Source: Rubritalea squalenifaciens DSM 18772 (lineage in GTDB: Bacteria > Verrucomicrobiota > Verrucomicrobiia > Verrucomicrobiales > Akkermansiaceae). Taken from it: a stretch of DNA of 64,000 bases. The DNA lies in NCBI RefSeq assembly GCF_900141815.1, contig NZ_FQYR01000005.1:1-64000 (forward strand), in the 5' to 3' direction. The position numbers and the translations under genes were made by a program. The stretch's first letter is position 1, and each line of letters opens with the position of its first letter. This document shows positions 50,781 to 60,530 of this stretch, in pieces. Under the pieces are notes generated by a model. That model was not told the origin of the DNA, searched no databases, and saw only the letters and a program-made list of their open reading frames with translations.

Positions 50781-53183
50781 ATGCTGTGTCTTATGCGTTT
50801 GCTCTCCGTATCTATCCTTGCGCTACTAGGTATCTCGGTAATGGCCCTCATGGCGGTGCCCATGGATTATTCGAATTACCGAAAGAAATTGTTCGAAAAA
50901 GAGGTCTACCCTCAGCCTGATTTCTCATCAATGAGTTGGGAGGAGCTGCTGGAGTATTTTGGTGAAGGCAAAGTGGCGAGGGTGAAGAAAGGTGTCTTTG
51001 CTCCTGGGGTACCCACTGTATTTCCTGATAAAATGGAGGATCTGTCATCTAAAGAGGCTGCGATGCAATACGCTCTCGCGAATCAGTCCGCCTACCACAA
51101 AGAGCATTATAGGCTGAAATGGGCGCAGTCCGAGAATCAGAAGCTCCCTAAGGAGGGATGGCTGGTTTATAAAGAGAGTACTCCTAATTGCTATTACTAT
51201 AGGGAAACGTATTGGGCTTTTTCGTTAGATAAAAATTTGTTGGTGTATTGTAGTAATACGTCGAATGGGGTGGTCTTTGCTAACTCCTTGATTGATGAGG
51301 TGGGCTATGATATCCGGGTCATTCAACTAAAGCCTGAGGAGTGTAAGCGTGTTGCTGAGCTGATGTGCTATCTGACCTTATTGAGGTCGGAACGTGTGGT
51401 GGATGACAAAGATGGTAGACGAGGGCGGGGAGTCAGTATTGTTACCTCTGATGGGCGATGTGGCTTGCAGTATATTAGCCCGAGTGTTGTAGATGATCTT
51501 TACTCGGACAGGAGAACGTGGAGTGGAGTGTCGACTCGCTGGGATGACGAATACGCTATACAGGTCTGCGGAGATCTAACTGGTGAATATTTATCAAAGC
51601 GCCTACCTGAGCTGCTAGGGGAGCGTTGGAAGCGATATGAACGCATGACTCAGCGCAACGACCTGACTCGGCACAGGAACAAACTGGCACCAAAGCATAA
51701 CCGTGACCAATTGCGAGAGATCAGCAGTGGCATGAACGAGATCTATCTGTTACGGGAAAAATGCTTTGTGCCTGCTTTTATGTTGGCGTGGGTAGTGAAG
51801 GCTACTGGTGAATTGGGGAGAATTGAGTTTAAGCAAGACTTGGCAGCCATAAAGAAGGAGGTTCAGGAGTGGCAAGCTCTGGAAAAAGCCCTGGAAGGTG
51901 AAAAGGATCCTATGGCGCACGATGGCGGCCCTTTGGAAGAATTGAATGAGGAGGAAAAGCTGAAATCTAAATTTGTGCGTCTTGAGGAGTTAAGACTGAA
52001 GTACAAGCGTGGAGTTAGTGATGGATTTTCAGATTTGTTAGAGGATGTGATGCTGAAGGTTTCTACATCTGAGTATCCTGAGGAACTCGTAAAGATGGCA
52101 GAGCAGGATGGTGTGTTAAAAGAATGGGCGCTCAAGAAGCTCTGGAGAGATTATCCTGAAGAGTATGCCGAAGTGCTGCTTTCACATGTGAGGGTAGTCG
52201 CTGGGCGTGCGAAGAAGGAGAAAGCGATTGAGCACCTATTAGCAGTGGCGCCGCACCTTGGAGAGGAGTTGGTGAATGGAATGAGTCCTGAGGATAGGGA
52301 GTTCTATTGCTTGAGCCTACTAGAAACCTACAGGAAATTTTTCCCTGAGGAGATGAGTCAGATGTTGAAGTGGGTGATTGCTAAGGCGCAGGGGAGCAAT
52401 GTGTCATGGAGGCACAGGAGTAGAGCGCTAGGTGTACTCAGGCCAGAGTGGTTTCCTGACCAGCAGGGTGTCGTTTATCCCGTACTCAAAAAGATTGGCT
52501 TTGGGTTTGTGGTGGGTGTGTGTGACCCAAAGTCTAAGATGAAAGCCTTGGGGTCTATGGTGTATTGGTCAAAATCCGCGAGTGAGTGGCGGGAGATATC
52601 TAAGAAGATTGTCTCCGAAGGAGGGAGGTACTACTTTGCAAATAGTGAGGTTCTAAATGCGCTAAGTGTCTTAGCGTCCTGTGTTGGAGATGAGGCTAAA
52701 AAGGAGATCAAGCTCTATGCCGAGAATGCCTTGCTCTATGGCGATGGAGCGGGAGACAGAGTGATCTTCTTTCTATGGGCAAACGATTACCGAGAGAGCA
52801 GGGAGTTTTTAAGGCGTCTGGCCACCAGGGATCCCCAACAAGTCTCCAGCAAGTGGGGAGCAGAAAGTCAGAATGAGCGAAGAGTGCTTTGGAAAGAGCG
52901 TTTCCACATGGCACGTAAGGTCACAGCTTTTTGGGCGGTAGAGAATGAAGAGGTGGAAGCCAAGATGCTGGCGGCTTTCGTTATCTCCGAGCCATATGAC
53001 TTCTTGCACTTGGATGATCCAGAGCTCGGTTATGAAGTCTGGGCATGGAAACGCTTTATCAAACTCATGTCGCGCTATCCAGAGGTGAAGAGCATCTTCA
53101 TCAAAGAAGCGAAAGCCAGACCGAATTATGAGGGTGGCTACTTGAAGCTGATTGTTGAGAAACTGGAGAAAGGGAAACCTTAG
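50781..53183 (+). CDS. Large hypothetical secreted protein
   Basis: About 800 aa from the ATG at 50781 (ATG 50793 is also good; both give a signal-like helix, [20 protein letters not shown]). A TTG at 50739 is unlikely. Not recognised. The first third is mixed and rich in Trp/Tyr/Cys ([29 protein letters not shown]). From about 280 it is mostly helical, with a charged stretch at about 370-440. There is no catalytic motif or repeat that I can name. It begins a block of unfamiliar genes at 50.8-56.5 kb. Confidence 0.75.
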   Translation: MLCLMRLLSVSILALLGISVMALMAVPMDYSNYRKKLFEKEVYPQPDFSSMSWEELLEYFGEGKVARVKKGVFAPGVPTVFPDKMEDLSSKEAAMQYALANQSAYHKEHYRLKWAQSENQKLPKEGWLVYKESTPNCYYYRETYWAFSLDKNLLVYCSNTSNGVVFANSLIDEVGYDIRVIQLKPEECKRVAELMCYLTLLRSERVVDDKDGRRGRGVSIVTSDGRCGLQYISPSVVDDLYSDRRTWSGVSTRWDDEYAIQVCGDLTGEYLSKRLPELLGERWKRYERMTQRNDLTRHRNKLAPKHNRDQLREISSGMNEIYLLREKCFVPAFMLAWVVKATGELGRIEFKQDLAAIKKEVQEWQALEKALEGEKDPMAHDGGPLEELNEEEKLKSKFVRLEELRLKYKRGVSDGFSDLLEDVMLKVSTSEYPEELVKMAEQDGVLKEWALKKLWRDYPEEYAEVLLSHVRVVAGRAKKEKAIEHLLAVAPHLGEELVNGMSPEDREFYCLSLLETYRKFFPEEMSQMLKWVIAKAQGSNVSWRHRSRALGVLRPEWFPDQQGVVYPVLKKIGFGFVVGVCDPKSKMKALGSMVYWSKSASEWREISKKIVSEGGRYYFANSEVLNALSVLASCVGDEAKKEIKLYAENALLYGDGAGDRVIFFLWANDYRESREFLRRLATRDPQQVSSKWGAESQNERRVLWKERFHMARKVTAFWAVENEEVEAKMLAAFVISEPYDFLHLDDPELGYEVWAWKRFIKLMSRYPEVKSIFIKEAKARPNYEGGYLKLIVEKLEKGKP

Positions 53184-53419
53184 TCCTTTTTATCGAACTC
53201 CAAATAGTAGAGGTAGAGTTCTTCCACTTTTTTGCGGGCCCAGCCGGTGCGGCGCAGGAACTTGAGCGAGGATTTGACGGAGGGGTCTTTGGCGAAGCAG
53301 TTGATGCGGATGCGGAAGGAAAGGTCGTCCCAGCCATAGGCCTCCACTAGCTCTGTAAGCATGCGCTCCAAGGTGATTCCATGCAGGGGATTGTTCGCTT
53401 GCTTGCGCGGTTCGCTCAT
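53180..53419 (-). CDS. VF530/DUF2132-type DNA-binding protein
   Basis: 79 aa from the ATG at 53419; a start at 53458 is open. [33 protein letters not shown] and [20 protein letters not shown] match the small VF530 family, for which a DNA-binding helical fold is known. It overlaps the preceding orphan gene's end by 4 nt in a convergent arrangement, and its own upstream end overlaps no other gene. Confidence 0.88.
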   Translation of the reverse strand: MSEPRKQANNPLHGITLERMLTELVEAYGWDDLSFRIRINCFAKDPSVKSSLKFLRRTGWARKKVEELYLYYLEFDKKD

Positions 53420-53504
53420 AAGTGGGAATCTACAGACCTCTGAACCCACGGAAAGCACAGAAATGCTCGTGAAGGCGATTTTAGGTGTTCTTTGTAGGGG
53501 ATTT

Positions 53505-54617
53505 ATGAAAAATCAGCGCATGCGTACTTTGCTTTGTTTACTGCTGCTCTTCTCCACCGTCTTTGCGGAGGGAGTGATTGAGCTGAGCTACGATGGGCAG
53601 CAGTGGCTCAAAGATGGAAAGATTACGAATGTGGAAGAGCTTGGGCTGATTAAGCGGGAGGCAAAAGATCTTCGGATCATGGCTCCTGCGAATACGGAGA
53701 TGGAGGTGTTTCATAAAATTTTTCCATTGGTGCAGGATCTGGAGGGCAGGTCGCTCATGCTGGCGCTCGGTGATGAAACTATTGTGCTACAAGGATTGAG
53801 TAGTAAGGAGATTGAATTGGTCAGGAGAAAGCCAGTGCCTTCTTGTGCTGGCTCCGAGCCCTACTCGGCTCGTTTGTATGGACTCTATGGTAAAGTTTCT
53901 TGCTGCTTCGGAGGCTGGTTGAAAAATGAGGAGCTTCGATGGGAATCTGATGTGATGATATCGAAAGCTTGGATGCATGCTGACGGTCGGGGTAAGGCGT
54001 ATTACGAGTCCAAGCTTAAAGAGCTTATTGCGCATCCGAACGAGATTGGCGCGGTATTTGTGACCTCCAAGAGTAGTGTGTACGCTGATTATTTTGAGGC
54101 ATCTAAGAAATGGAATGCCATGGGGGTAAAAAAGGCATTTTTACTGGTAGATGATTCCAAGTATTTGTTTCTAGCGCCTATCTTTAGGAAGGGCTGGGCG
54201 GGGTCAAAAGATCAGAATGCAGCTGAGAGTCAGCAAGGGCGAGGGGACGAGACACAAGTATGGTTCCCTGATAAAGAGGATTTTGGCGAGATTGATCCAC
54301 AGTTCGCCGTGAAGCCTTTGGATGAGGAGGTGTCTATGGTTGCGCCTGCTGATAAAAAAGCAGGTGAAGGTAAGGTGAGGGTAACAATCATGGTCGAAGC
54401 CAAAGTGGTGTCTATCAACGGAGAGCAGTTTGGTGTCCTCAAGGGGGGCGATAAAGCGGCAGCGAACAAAAAGCTCAAAGAGTTGAAGGCTCAGGGCGAC
54501 GTGCATGTTTCCATCCAAGTAAGCGGTGACGCGCCGCAATCATTAGTGCTCGATGCTATTAATCTGTTAGTTGCTCAGCAAATAGATAAGGTGACGTTCG
54601 AAGTTTTCAGTGAGTAA
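53505..54617 (+). CDS. Secreted protein with two ExbD-like domains
   Basis: About 370 aa from the ATG at 53505, preceded by AGGGG; the frame is open from 53361 but a signal peptide ([15 protein letters not shown]) begins here. Two segments look like the periplasmic part of ExbD/TolR: one at about 150-220 ([40 protein letters not shown]) and one at about 290-370 ([50 protein letters not shown]). ExbD normally has one such domain after a membrane helix; here there is no helix. The next gene, 5 nt away, has the same build. Function unknown. Confidence 0.72.
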   Translation: MKNQRMRTLLCLLLLFSTVFAEGVIELSYDGQQWLKDGKITNVEELGLIKREAKDLRIMAPANTEMEVFHKIFPLVQDLEGRSLMLALGDETIVLQGLSSKEIELVRRKPVPSCAGSEPYSARLYGLYGKVSCCFGGWLKNEELRWESDVMISKAWMHADGRGKAYYESKLKELIAHPNEIGAVFVTSKSSVYADYFEASKKWNAMGVKKAFLLVDDSKYLFLAPIFRKGWAGSKDQNAAESQQGRGDETQVWFPDKEDFGEIDPQFAVKPLDEEVSMVAPADKKAGEGKVRVTIMVEAKVVSINGEQFGVLKGGDKAAANKKLKELKAQGDVHVSIQVSGDAPQSLVLDAINLLVAQQIDKVTFEVFSE

Positions 54618-54622
54618 ATGAG

Positions 54623-55957
54623 ATGAAGGTGTTGTTGTGTTTGTTGTTTTCAACTCTGCTCGTCCTTGGGCAAGAGTCAGTAGAGTTCTCATTTCAAAAT
54701 GGAGAGTGGAAGCTAGTGGCTGGGAACATGCCGATGAAAGGGAAAAGTGTACGCTTGCTGGCAGATGGCGGGACAAAAATGAAGAATGTCTACCTACCAG
54801 CTGAGGCGCCATTTGTGCACGGGAACGGTGAGTTAATATTGGATTCAATAAGTGATGATGAAGGGCCTGTTAAGTTTACTGGAGCTAATATCACTGTGAA
54901 GGAATTTCAAAAAGAGGTGGCGGATCTCAAGGGGAGGCAGCCGTTTGTGCTGGGTGTTTGTGGGGATTTGTTGTTCGCGCTCGGGCCTGGGGATAATCCT
55001 GCCTTCATGATGCAGGCAGATGGTAAAGGTAAAATAAGTTTTGCTGCTGAGGTGAGGCGAAGGATGCTGCTAAGAGGTGAAATGGAAGGTGTCACAGATT
55101 ATCCTTTGTCTTTTCAGGCTACTGGTGAGACGTCTCTGGATCAGGCGATTAGAGCTGCATCACTACTGCAAAAAATGATGGGAGATAAAATGATCTCTGA
55201 GGCGCCTATGAGGCTGGATGCGGCAAAACAGTTTATCCCTCTAGAGTATGAGTTGCCTGGAATGAGTGCTTATATAGCTGGTAAAGTAGAGACCAAGATT
55301 CAGGTGGGGCTGGGCTTTAAAGGTGTGGTCTATGATGAGGGTGGTAAGATACTCAAGACGGACTTGGAGGTAAGCTCTCATCTCCGAGAGAAGGTGAAGG
55401 CTATTCAGGAGGGAGAGCCTTGGCTGGCAGTGGTCGGGGAGCCGGAGCATTTATTTAAGTATTCGCAGATCCTTCTTAAGCAAGCTGAGGATGCAGGGAT
55501 AAAGTATGTATTGTTCTTTACGACCAATGATCTGGCTGAAGGGGCTTTGACTCCTCCTGAAGGAGCTTATCAGTTTGATAAAAAAGATCTGGCCGTGAAG
55601 GTGAACGACCCGATTAAGCACATGATCGGTTCAGTGCAAGATATTCCCATTGGCGAGGGTGATAGGCAGCCAATGTTTATGCAGTTGAGGGGGAAGGGGA
55701 TGCTACTAAATAGTGAGGAAAGCTACGATTATGATCTAGGGGGGAGGGCTAAATTGAGCAGTAGGCTCGAGCTTTATACGGAACTCGCCGGAGGAGCAGG
55801 GGTCGAGCCTAGTATGGTGATTGTTGTCGATAAGGGTGTGCCCCTCCATCGTGTGAAGGCATTCATAATGCTGCTGGATAATAATGGTATTGATGACTAT
55901 CTCATCATCCATAATACGAGTAAACGGCAAAAGGTGTATCCGATGTTAGATTGGTAG
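54623..55957 (+). CDS. Secreted protein with three ExbD-like domains
   Basis: 444 aa with a signal peptide (VLLCLLFSTLLVLGQ). Three segments resemble ExbD/TolR periplasmic domains: about 127-192 (AFMMQADGKGKISFAAEV, YPLSFQATGE, QAIRAASLLQKM), about 225-300 (IQVGLGFKGVVYDEGG, WLAVVGEPEHLFKYSQIL, AGIKYVLFFT) and about 351-430 (MFMQLRGKGMLLN, SMVIVVDKGVPLHRVKAF, NGIDDYLII). The last is the clearest, with the charged V-x-x-D-K-G-V-P-x-x-x-V pattern. It follows its partner gene by 5 nt, so both are made together. It has no membrane anchor, so how it works without ExbB is unknown. Confidence 0.78.
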   Translation: MKVLLCLLFSTLLVLGQESVEFSFQNGEWKLVAGNMPMKGKSVRLLADGGTKMKNVYLPAEAPFVHGNGELILDSISDDEGPVKFTGANITVKEFQKEVADLKGRQPFVLGVCGDLLFALGPGDNPAFMMQADGKGKISFAAEVRRRMLLRGEMEGVTDYPLSFQATGETSLDQAIRAASLLQKMMGDKMISEAPMRLDAAKQFIPLEYELPGMSAYIAGKVETKIQVGLGFKGVVYDEGGKILKTDLEVSSHLREKVKAIQEGEPWLAVVGEPEHLFKYSQILLKQAEDAGIKYVLFFTTNDLAEGALTPPEGAYQFDKKDLAVKVNDPIKHMIGSVQDIPIGEGDRQPMFMQLRGKGMLLNSEESYDYDLGGRAKLSSRLELYTELAGGAGVEPSMVIVVDKGVPLHRVKAFIMLLDNNGIDDYLIIHNTSKRQKVYPMLDW

Positions 55958-56005
55958 CTTTTCTTCTTGGCCGAATAAAAATACCACTCGTGGTGACTTA
56001 AAATC

Positions 56006-56518
56006 ATGCAGTCAAATTCAGTGAAATTTCAGGAACAAATCACTCGCGCTTACTACAGGCAGTTTTTCACCCTCCATGAGCGGATGGTCTATGTCTTTGC
56101 TTTAATCGGGCAAAAGGTTCTCAATTTTCGGCCTTTGCCGTTTACGCCTGAAGTGCGGATTGTTGAGAAACTGGGTTATCAAGTTAAAGAGGCATGTGTG
56201 GATTTCAGATTCCTGTTAGGTTCTGATTTTGATCAAGCGTGGCTTGAGCTGTTTCGGGAAGAGGTGGTGGAGCGGGGTGTCCAAGTGGCCTTTGGTGAGG
56301 GGAATGAACTGATCATTAAGTCCAGCGCTGAATTAATCACGGCAGACCTGTTGGCGGCTAAAATAGGCTTACAGGCGGCGAATGCCCGTTATCGGGAGTT
56401 TGAAAGGGAAGTCGGGCAACTGGCCGAAGAGCAAGATCGTGGTCGTGATGCCGTGATTGCTGCCGAACTGAAGCGCGAGATGCTCGTCAAGCAAGCCTAC
56501 GATAGGCTGGAGGTCTAG
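56006..56518 (+). CDS. Hypothetical protein
   Basis: 170 aa. No signal peptide. The N-terminus is aromatic (ITRAYYRQFFTLHERMVYVF), the middle is mixed, and the last 50 residues form a likely coiled coil (YREFEREVGQLAEEQDRGRD, ELKREMLVKQAYDRLEV). Not recognised. It is the last of the unfamiliar genes before the conserved lpxA-sufS region; it ends 14 nt from the convergent lpxA stop. Confidence 0.75.
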   Translation: MQSNSVKFQEQITRAYYRQFFTLHERMVYVFALIGQKVLNFRPLPFTPEVRIVEKLGYQVKEACVDFRFLLGSDFDQAWLELFREEVVERGVQVAFGEGNELIIKSSAELITADLLAAKIGLQAANARYREFEREVGQLAEEQDRGRDAVIAAELKREMLVKQAYDRLEV

Positions 56519-56532
56519 CTGAACTAGGCAGT

Positions 56533-57306
56533 CTATCTGATCACTCCGCGCTCCGTGGTTTCTAGGAACTTGATGAGGGTCTTGACGTGCTCGTTCTTGG
56601 CTGAGTCGGCAGCCTTGAGATCGGCTAGCGAGAGGGTGAGGTTTGTGGCCTTCTTGAGGAAGACGCGCTTGTAGGCGCGGCGGAGGAAGGAGATGTCTTG
56701 ATCCGTGAATCCACGGCGCTGCAGGCCGACCTGATTGATTGAGCGTACGGCAGCCGGCGTGCCATCGACGATCGTGAATGGCGGGACGTCTTGTACGACT
56801 TTGGTACAGCCTCCGATGAGCGAGTGCTCACCGACACGGCAAAACTGGTGTACTGCGGCAAAGCCGGAAATAATGGCGTGGTCTCCCACCACAACGTGGC
56901 CAGCAATGGTTCCGTTGTTAGAGAAGATGCAGTGGTTGCCTACCACGCAGTCATGGGCGACGTGGGAGTAGGCGAGGAAGTTGTTGTCATTGCCGATGGT
57001 GGTCGGCGTGTCTGGCGAGGTGGAGCGGTGGATAGTGCAGTTCTCGCGGAAGGTATTGCGGTCACCAATGACGAGGTAGGTGGGCTCACCCACATACTTG
57101 AGGTCCTGGGTGCGCTGGCCGATCGCCGAGAAGGGGAAGAAAATGTTCTCCTGGCCGATAGTGCAGGGGCCTTCGATGACGACGTGTGATTTCAGGGTGC
57201 AGCCGTCACCGATAGTAACGTTTTCTCCGACCACGCAGTAGGGGCCGATGGAGACGTTCTCGCCGATGGTGGCTTCTGGTGAAATAATGGCTGTTTCGTG
57301 AATCAC
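56533..57306 (-). CDS. lpxA: UDP-N-acetylglucosamine acyltransferase LpxA
   Basis: 257 aa, the normal length. Hexapeptide repeats from ISPEATIGENVSIGPY, catalytic His in YSHVAHDCVVG, AGHVVVGDHAIISGFAAVHQFCRVG, GGCTKVVQDVPPFTIVDG, and the usual end TERGVIR. It matches E. coli LpxA far better than the paralogue at 40867. It starts lipid A synthesis by adding a hydroxyacyl chain to UDP-GlcNAc. LpxB, LpxD and FabZ are not beside it. Confidence 0.93.
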   Translation of the reverse strand: MIHETAIISPEATIGENVSIGPYCVVGENVTIGDGCTLKSHVVIEGPCTIGQENIFFPFSAIGQRTQDLKYVGEPTYLVIGDRNTFRENCTIHRSTSPDTPTTIGNDNNFLAYSHVAHDCVVGNHCIFSNNGTIAGHVVVGDHAIISGFAAVHQFCRVGEHSLIGGCTKVVQDVPPFTIVDGTPAAVRSINQVGLQRRGFTDQDISFLRRAYKRVFLKKATNLTLSLADLKAADSAKNEHVKTLIKFLETTERGVIR

Positions 57307-57369
57307 GGGATCAATCGTAGATAGAAGATGGTGTCGGGTAGAAGGGAATAATGCACTAAGTTGCGCTTA

Positions 57370-58584
57370 TTAACGCAGCATCATGGCGGCTTTCTTGAGC
57401 GCAGCGATGAAGGTGTCTACTTCCTCGGCCGTGTTGTAGATGGCAAAGGAGGCGCGGGTGGTGCCGGTAATGCCGAAGCGTGCCATCAGAGGCTGGCAGC
57501 AGTGATGGCCCGTGCGGACAGCGATACCCATGTTGTCGATAAGGGTGCCGAGGTCGTAGTGGTGGATGCCTTCGATGCCGAAGGAGAGCACGCCTGCTTT
57601 GTGTTCGGAGGTGCCGTAGATCTTTACGCCTTCGATTTCCTGGATGGCTGCAGTGGCTTGTACCAGGAGCTCATGCTCGTGATTGGCAATGGTGTCGAGC
57701 CCGACCTGCTGCATCCACTGGAGGGCGGCAGCCAGGGAGATGGCTCCCTCGATATTCGGGGTGCCGGCCTCGTATTTGAAGGGCAGGTCGTTATAGGTGG
57801 TTTTCTCGAAGGTGACTTCCTTGATCATTTCACCGCCTCCGCGCCATGGTGGCAGGGAGTTGAGGATTTCCTCTTTGCCCCAGAGAGCGCCAATGCCAGT
57901 AGGGGCATAGGTCTTGTGGCCGGAGAAAACGTAGAAATCGCAGCCTAGTGCCTGCACATCCACCTTCATGTGAGGAGCGGATTGGGCGCCGTCCAGCAGG
58001 ACGAGAGCACCGGCAGCCTTGGCTTTAGGGATAACCGTCTCTACTGGGTTGATGGTGCCTAGGGCGTTGGAGACGTGATTAAGGGCAACGACCTTGGTTC
58101 TCTCGGTGATGAGGGAGTCGATGTTAGAAAGATCCCACTCGCCTGAGTCAGTCACCGGGATGACGTCCAGTTCCGCGCCTGTCTGCTGGCAGAGCATCTG
58201 CCAGGGGACGATGTTTGAGTGGTGCTCGAGTCCGGAGATGAGGACGCGGTCTCCTGACTTGATGCGGCCGGATAGTGCCAAGGTGTCTGCTGCCAGATTG
58301 ATGCCGTCCGTGGTGCCTGAGGTGAAGATGAGCTCGTGTGTGTGCGGTGCATTGAAATGCGCGGCGACGACTTCCCTGGCGTGCTCGTGGGCATCGGTAG
58401 CTTTGCGGGAGAGGTAGTGTACCCCGCGGTGGACGTTTGAGTTCAGCTCCGTGTAGTAGGCGCGGGAGGCATCCAGTACAGCCAGTGGCTTCTGGGCGGT
58501 CGCTGCATTGTCAAAGTACACCAGCGGCTTGCCGTTGATGGTCTGCTCTAGGATGGGGAACTGTGATCTGATTTCCGGAGACAT
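57370..58584 (-). CDS. sufS: Cysteine desulfurase, SufS type
   Basis: 404 aa. NAATAQKP, HYLSRKATDAHEHARE, FTSGTTDGINLAAD, GLEHHSNIVPWQ, the PLP-binding Lys in FSGHKTYAPTG, and the group II active-site Cys in RTGHHCCQPLM. It removes sulfur from cysteine for Fe-S cluster assembly. SufBCD, SufE and SufU are not adjacent, so it stands apart from the rest of a suf operon here. Confidence 0.95.
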   Translation of the reverse strand: MSPEIRSQFPILEQTINGKPLVYFDNAATAQKPLAVLDASRAYYTELNSNVHRGVHYLSRKATDAHEHAREVVAAHFNAPHTHELIFTSGTTDGINLAADTLALSGRIKSGDRVLISGLEHHSNIVPWQMLCQQTGAELDVIPVTDSGEWDLSNIDSLITERTKVVALNHVSNALGTINPVETVIPKAKAAGALVLLDGAQSAPHMKVDVQALGCDFYVFSGHKTYAPTGIGALWGKEEILNSLPPWRGGGEMIKEVTFEKTTYNDLPFKYEAGTPNIEGAISLAAALQWMQQVGLDTIANHEHELLVQATAAIQEIEGVKIYGTSEHKAGVLSFGIEGIHHYDLGTLIDNMGIAVRTGHHCCQPLMARFGITGTTRASFAIYNTAEEVDTFIAALKKAAMMLR

Positions 58585-58606
58585 GATGCTATAGTCGTGG
58601 ACTGGA

Positions 58607-60511
58607 TTAGTCTTCGTCGAAGATATCGGTGGCCAGCTTCTTCACGGTGTCGAGATCGAGCCGCAGGTAGTCGGGATCGTTAGAAGCTTTGCCGTAGTAG
58701 AATAGGTTCGAGCCGTTCTCTGAAATACGAGCGATGTCTAGCTGGTAGGTGCTCGTGTCTGAGGGCATGGCTTGGTTGTCGTAGTTTTGGACGGTGATGG
58801 TGACCGTGAAGATCGGGTTCTTGAGAGCTTCTGCAGCCTGCTTGTGGTTAGGGCCGAGTCGCTTGCTGGCGGTGAGCAAGTGGTTTTGGTTGAGGAAGTA
58901 CTTTGCCCGGTTTGGGTTGATGGTGTGAGAAATGTCTTCTTCGCCTCTCTTGGCGGTGAAGGTGTCTCCCAGGTAGTCGTACTCGACGCTTACCAAAGGC
59001 TTGTCGCGCTGTTGGGTGGTGAACCCGATGATGTCTATAACGGGAAGGTTCCAAATTACCTTGGGTTTCCAGTCCCAATAGAAGCGGGATATTTTATTGA
59101 GGGTGCTCGTATCGAGTTCCCAGACGATTGGGGAGCCTTTGAGATTGGCGTAGATCGTGTCTACGCTGGCTGGAGTGCCCAGCTGCAGGCGCGTTGGCTG
59201 GGCTTCGAAATACAGGAGGTCGACCGTCAGGAACGGGTTGTCCAGACCGTAGGCGCTGAGATCCGTGGCGGCGTCGCTTACGAAGTTTTTGACTGGATCG
59301 AGGCTGACTGCCTGGAACAGCTCTGCCAGGACGACTTCATCGATCGGCTGAGGGGCGTTGTTGAGATCGAGCATTTTGTAGGGCTCGCCCGGGATGCGTG
59401 AAATGATGACTGGCGTGGTCTGCGGTGTCCTCACGATCACGCCGCGCAGGTCTTTACGATCCAGTTTGACCATATTGCGAGAACGCAGCTGGTTTACGTC
59501 TGCTGGGATCTGGCCGAGGTAGGCCGGGATGCTCGGGGTGGAAATGAGTGGTAGCTCAAAGACGATATCCCTATCGCTCACCGTAGCGTAGGTGGAGGCA
59601 GCGCCGGGCTGGGCTGGGTAAATTTGAAGGGTGATTTCCTCGTCTTGGCTGAATGTGGTGACACCAATCTCGGTGATGTTAGTCAGGTTGTCCGGGAGGG
59701 TGACGGATGCGCGAGGGTGAAGCTTGACGGCAGTCAGCTTGGAAAGAGTGGCTAGGAAACCTTGAGTAGCTTTGCGGTCAGTTTCCAGCTCGAGTGGTTT
59801 GGTGATTTTCCAGGCTGCTTTGTCGGCTTCGTGTTGGAGAATGATTTCTGAGCTGCCGCGTTTGAGGCGAACCTGTTTGAGATCGTGCACATTCAGGGCA
59901 AAGGGGCGATGGTCACGGAAGCGCTCCAGATTATTCTCCAGCAGTTTGTGGATGTCGCCAGTGGAGTCCGTGCAGAGATAGATGGCTTCCTTTTCCGGCT
60001 TGTGGCGCTTGCGGATGAATACCGTGGGGACAAGAATTTCCTCCTCACCTTCAATGAGTTTTTTCCATGGGGAGGTACGGCCAATCGCGAAGTTGGCTAG
60101 CTCATCTCCCTGTGTGTTGTGGAGGATGATCCGTGGGCTATCTTTGGTGATGCCGAAAGTCTTGCGGTCCACTTCGTCGATGTCGATGACTTCCTGGATC
60201 TCTGCGGTCTGCGCCATCAGGATCAGTGGGGCAATGTGGAGTGGGCCGTCCGCGCGGTCTTGCCACGGTTCCGTGCAGTTCCAGAGCCCCTTGGAGTGAT
60301 CGTACTCGAAGACGAAGCGTTGCTCTTTGCCGGTGAGTATGGTGATCTTTGCTGTGGTGAGCAGGTTGTCGTCGTAGAGGTTGTCACCCGGCTCACGGAC
60401 TTTCTCTTTGTTGAAAAGAGTGATGAAATCCGCTTGGTCTGTCTGCACGAGAGTGAGCACTGCGAGAGCGGCAGTGCTAAGCATCAGAATGATGGTGAAA
60501 AATAATCTCAC
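58607..60511 (-). CDS. DUF4340 domain-containing membrane-anchored protein
   Basis: 634 aa. A single N-terminal helix (LFFTIILMLSTAALAVLTLV) anchors a long extracytoplasmic body with repeated DUF4340-like segments (KEQRFVFEYDHSKGLWNCTE, LKRGSSEIILQHEADKAAWK, ATDLSAYGLDNPFLTVDLLY). DUF4340 proteins are usually encoded beside a Gldg-type protein and an ABC-2 permease, exactly as here; the order on the minus strand is permease, Gldg, DUF4340. It may assist an export or gliding-like complex. Confidence 0.9.
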   Translation of the reverse strand: MRLFFTIILMLSTAALAVLTLVQTDQADFITLFNKEKVREPGDNLYDDNLLTTAKITILTGKEQRFVFEYDHSKGLWNCTEPWQDRADGPLHIAPLILMAQTAEIQEVIDIDEVDRKTFGITKDSPRIILHNTQGDELANFAIGRTSPWKKLIEGEEEILVPTVFIRKRHKPEKEAIYLCTDSTGDIHKLLENNLERFRDHRPFALNVHDLKQVRLKRGSSEIILQHEADKAAWKITKPLELETDRKATQGFLATLSKLTAVKLHPRASVTLPDNLTNITEIGVTTFSQDEEITLQIYPAQPGAASTYATVSDRDIVFELPLISTPSIPAYLGQIPADVNQLRSRNMVKLDRKDLRGVIVRTPQTTPVIISRIPGEPYKMLDLNNAPQPIDEVVLAELFQAVSLDPVKNFVSDAATDLSAYGLDNPFLTVDLLYFEAQPTRLQLGTPASVDTIYANLKGSPIVWELDTSTLNKISRFYWDWKPKVIWNLPVIDIIGFTTQQRDKPLVSVEYDYLGDTFTAKRGEEDISHTINPNRAKYFLNQNHLLTASKRLGPNHKQAAEALKNPIFTVTITVQNYDNQAMPSDTSTYQLDIARISENGSNLFYYGKASNDPDYLRLDLDTVKKLATDIFDED

Positions 60512-60530
60512 GTGCTAGAGGCGTGTTTGG

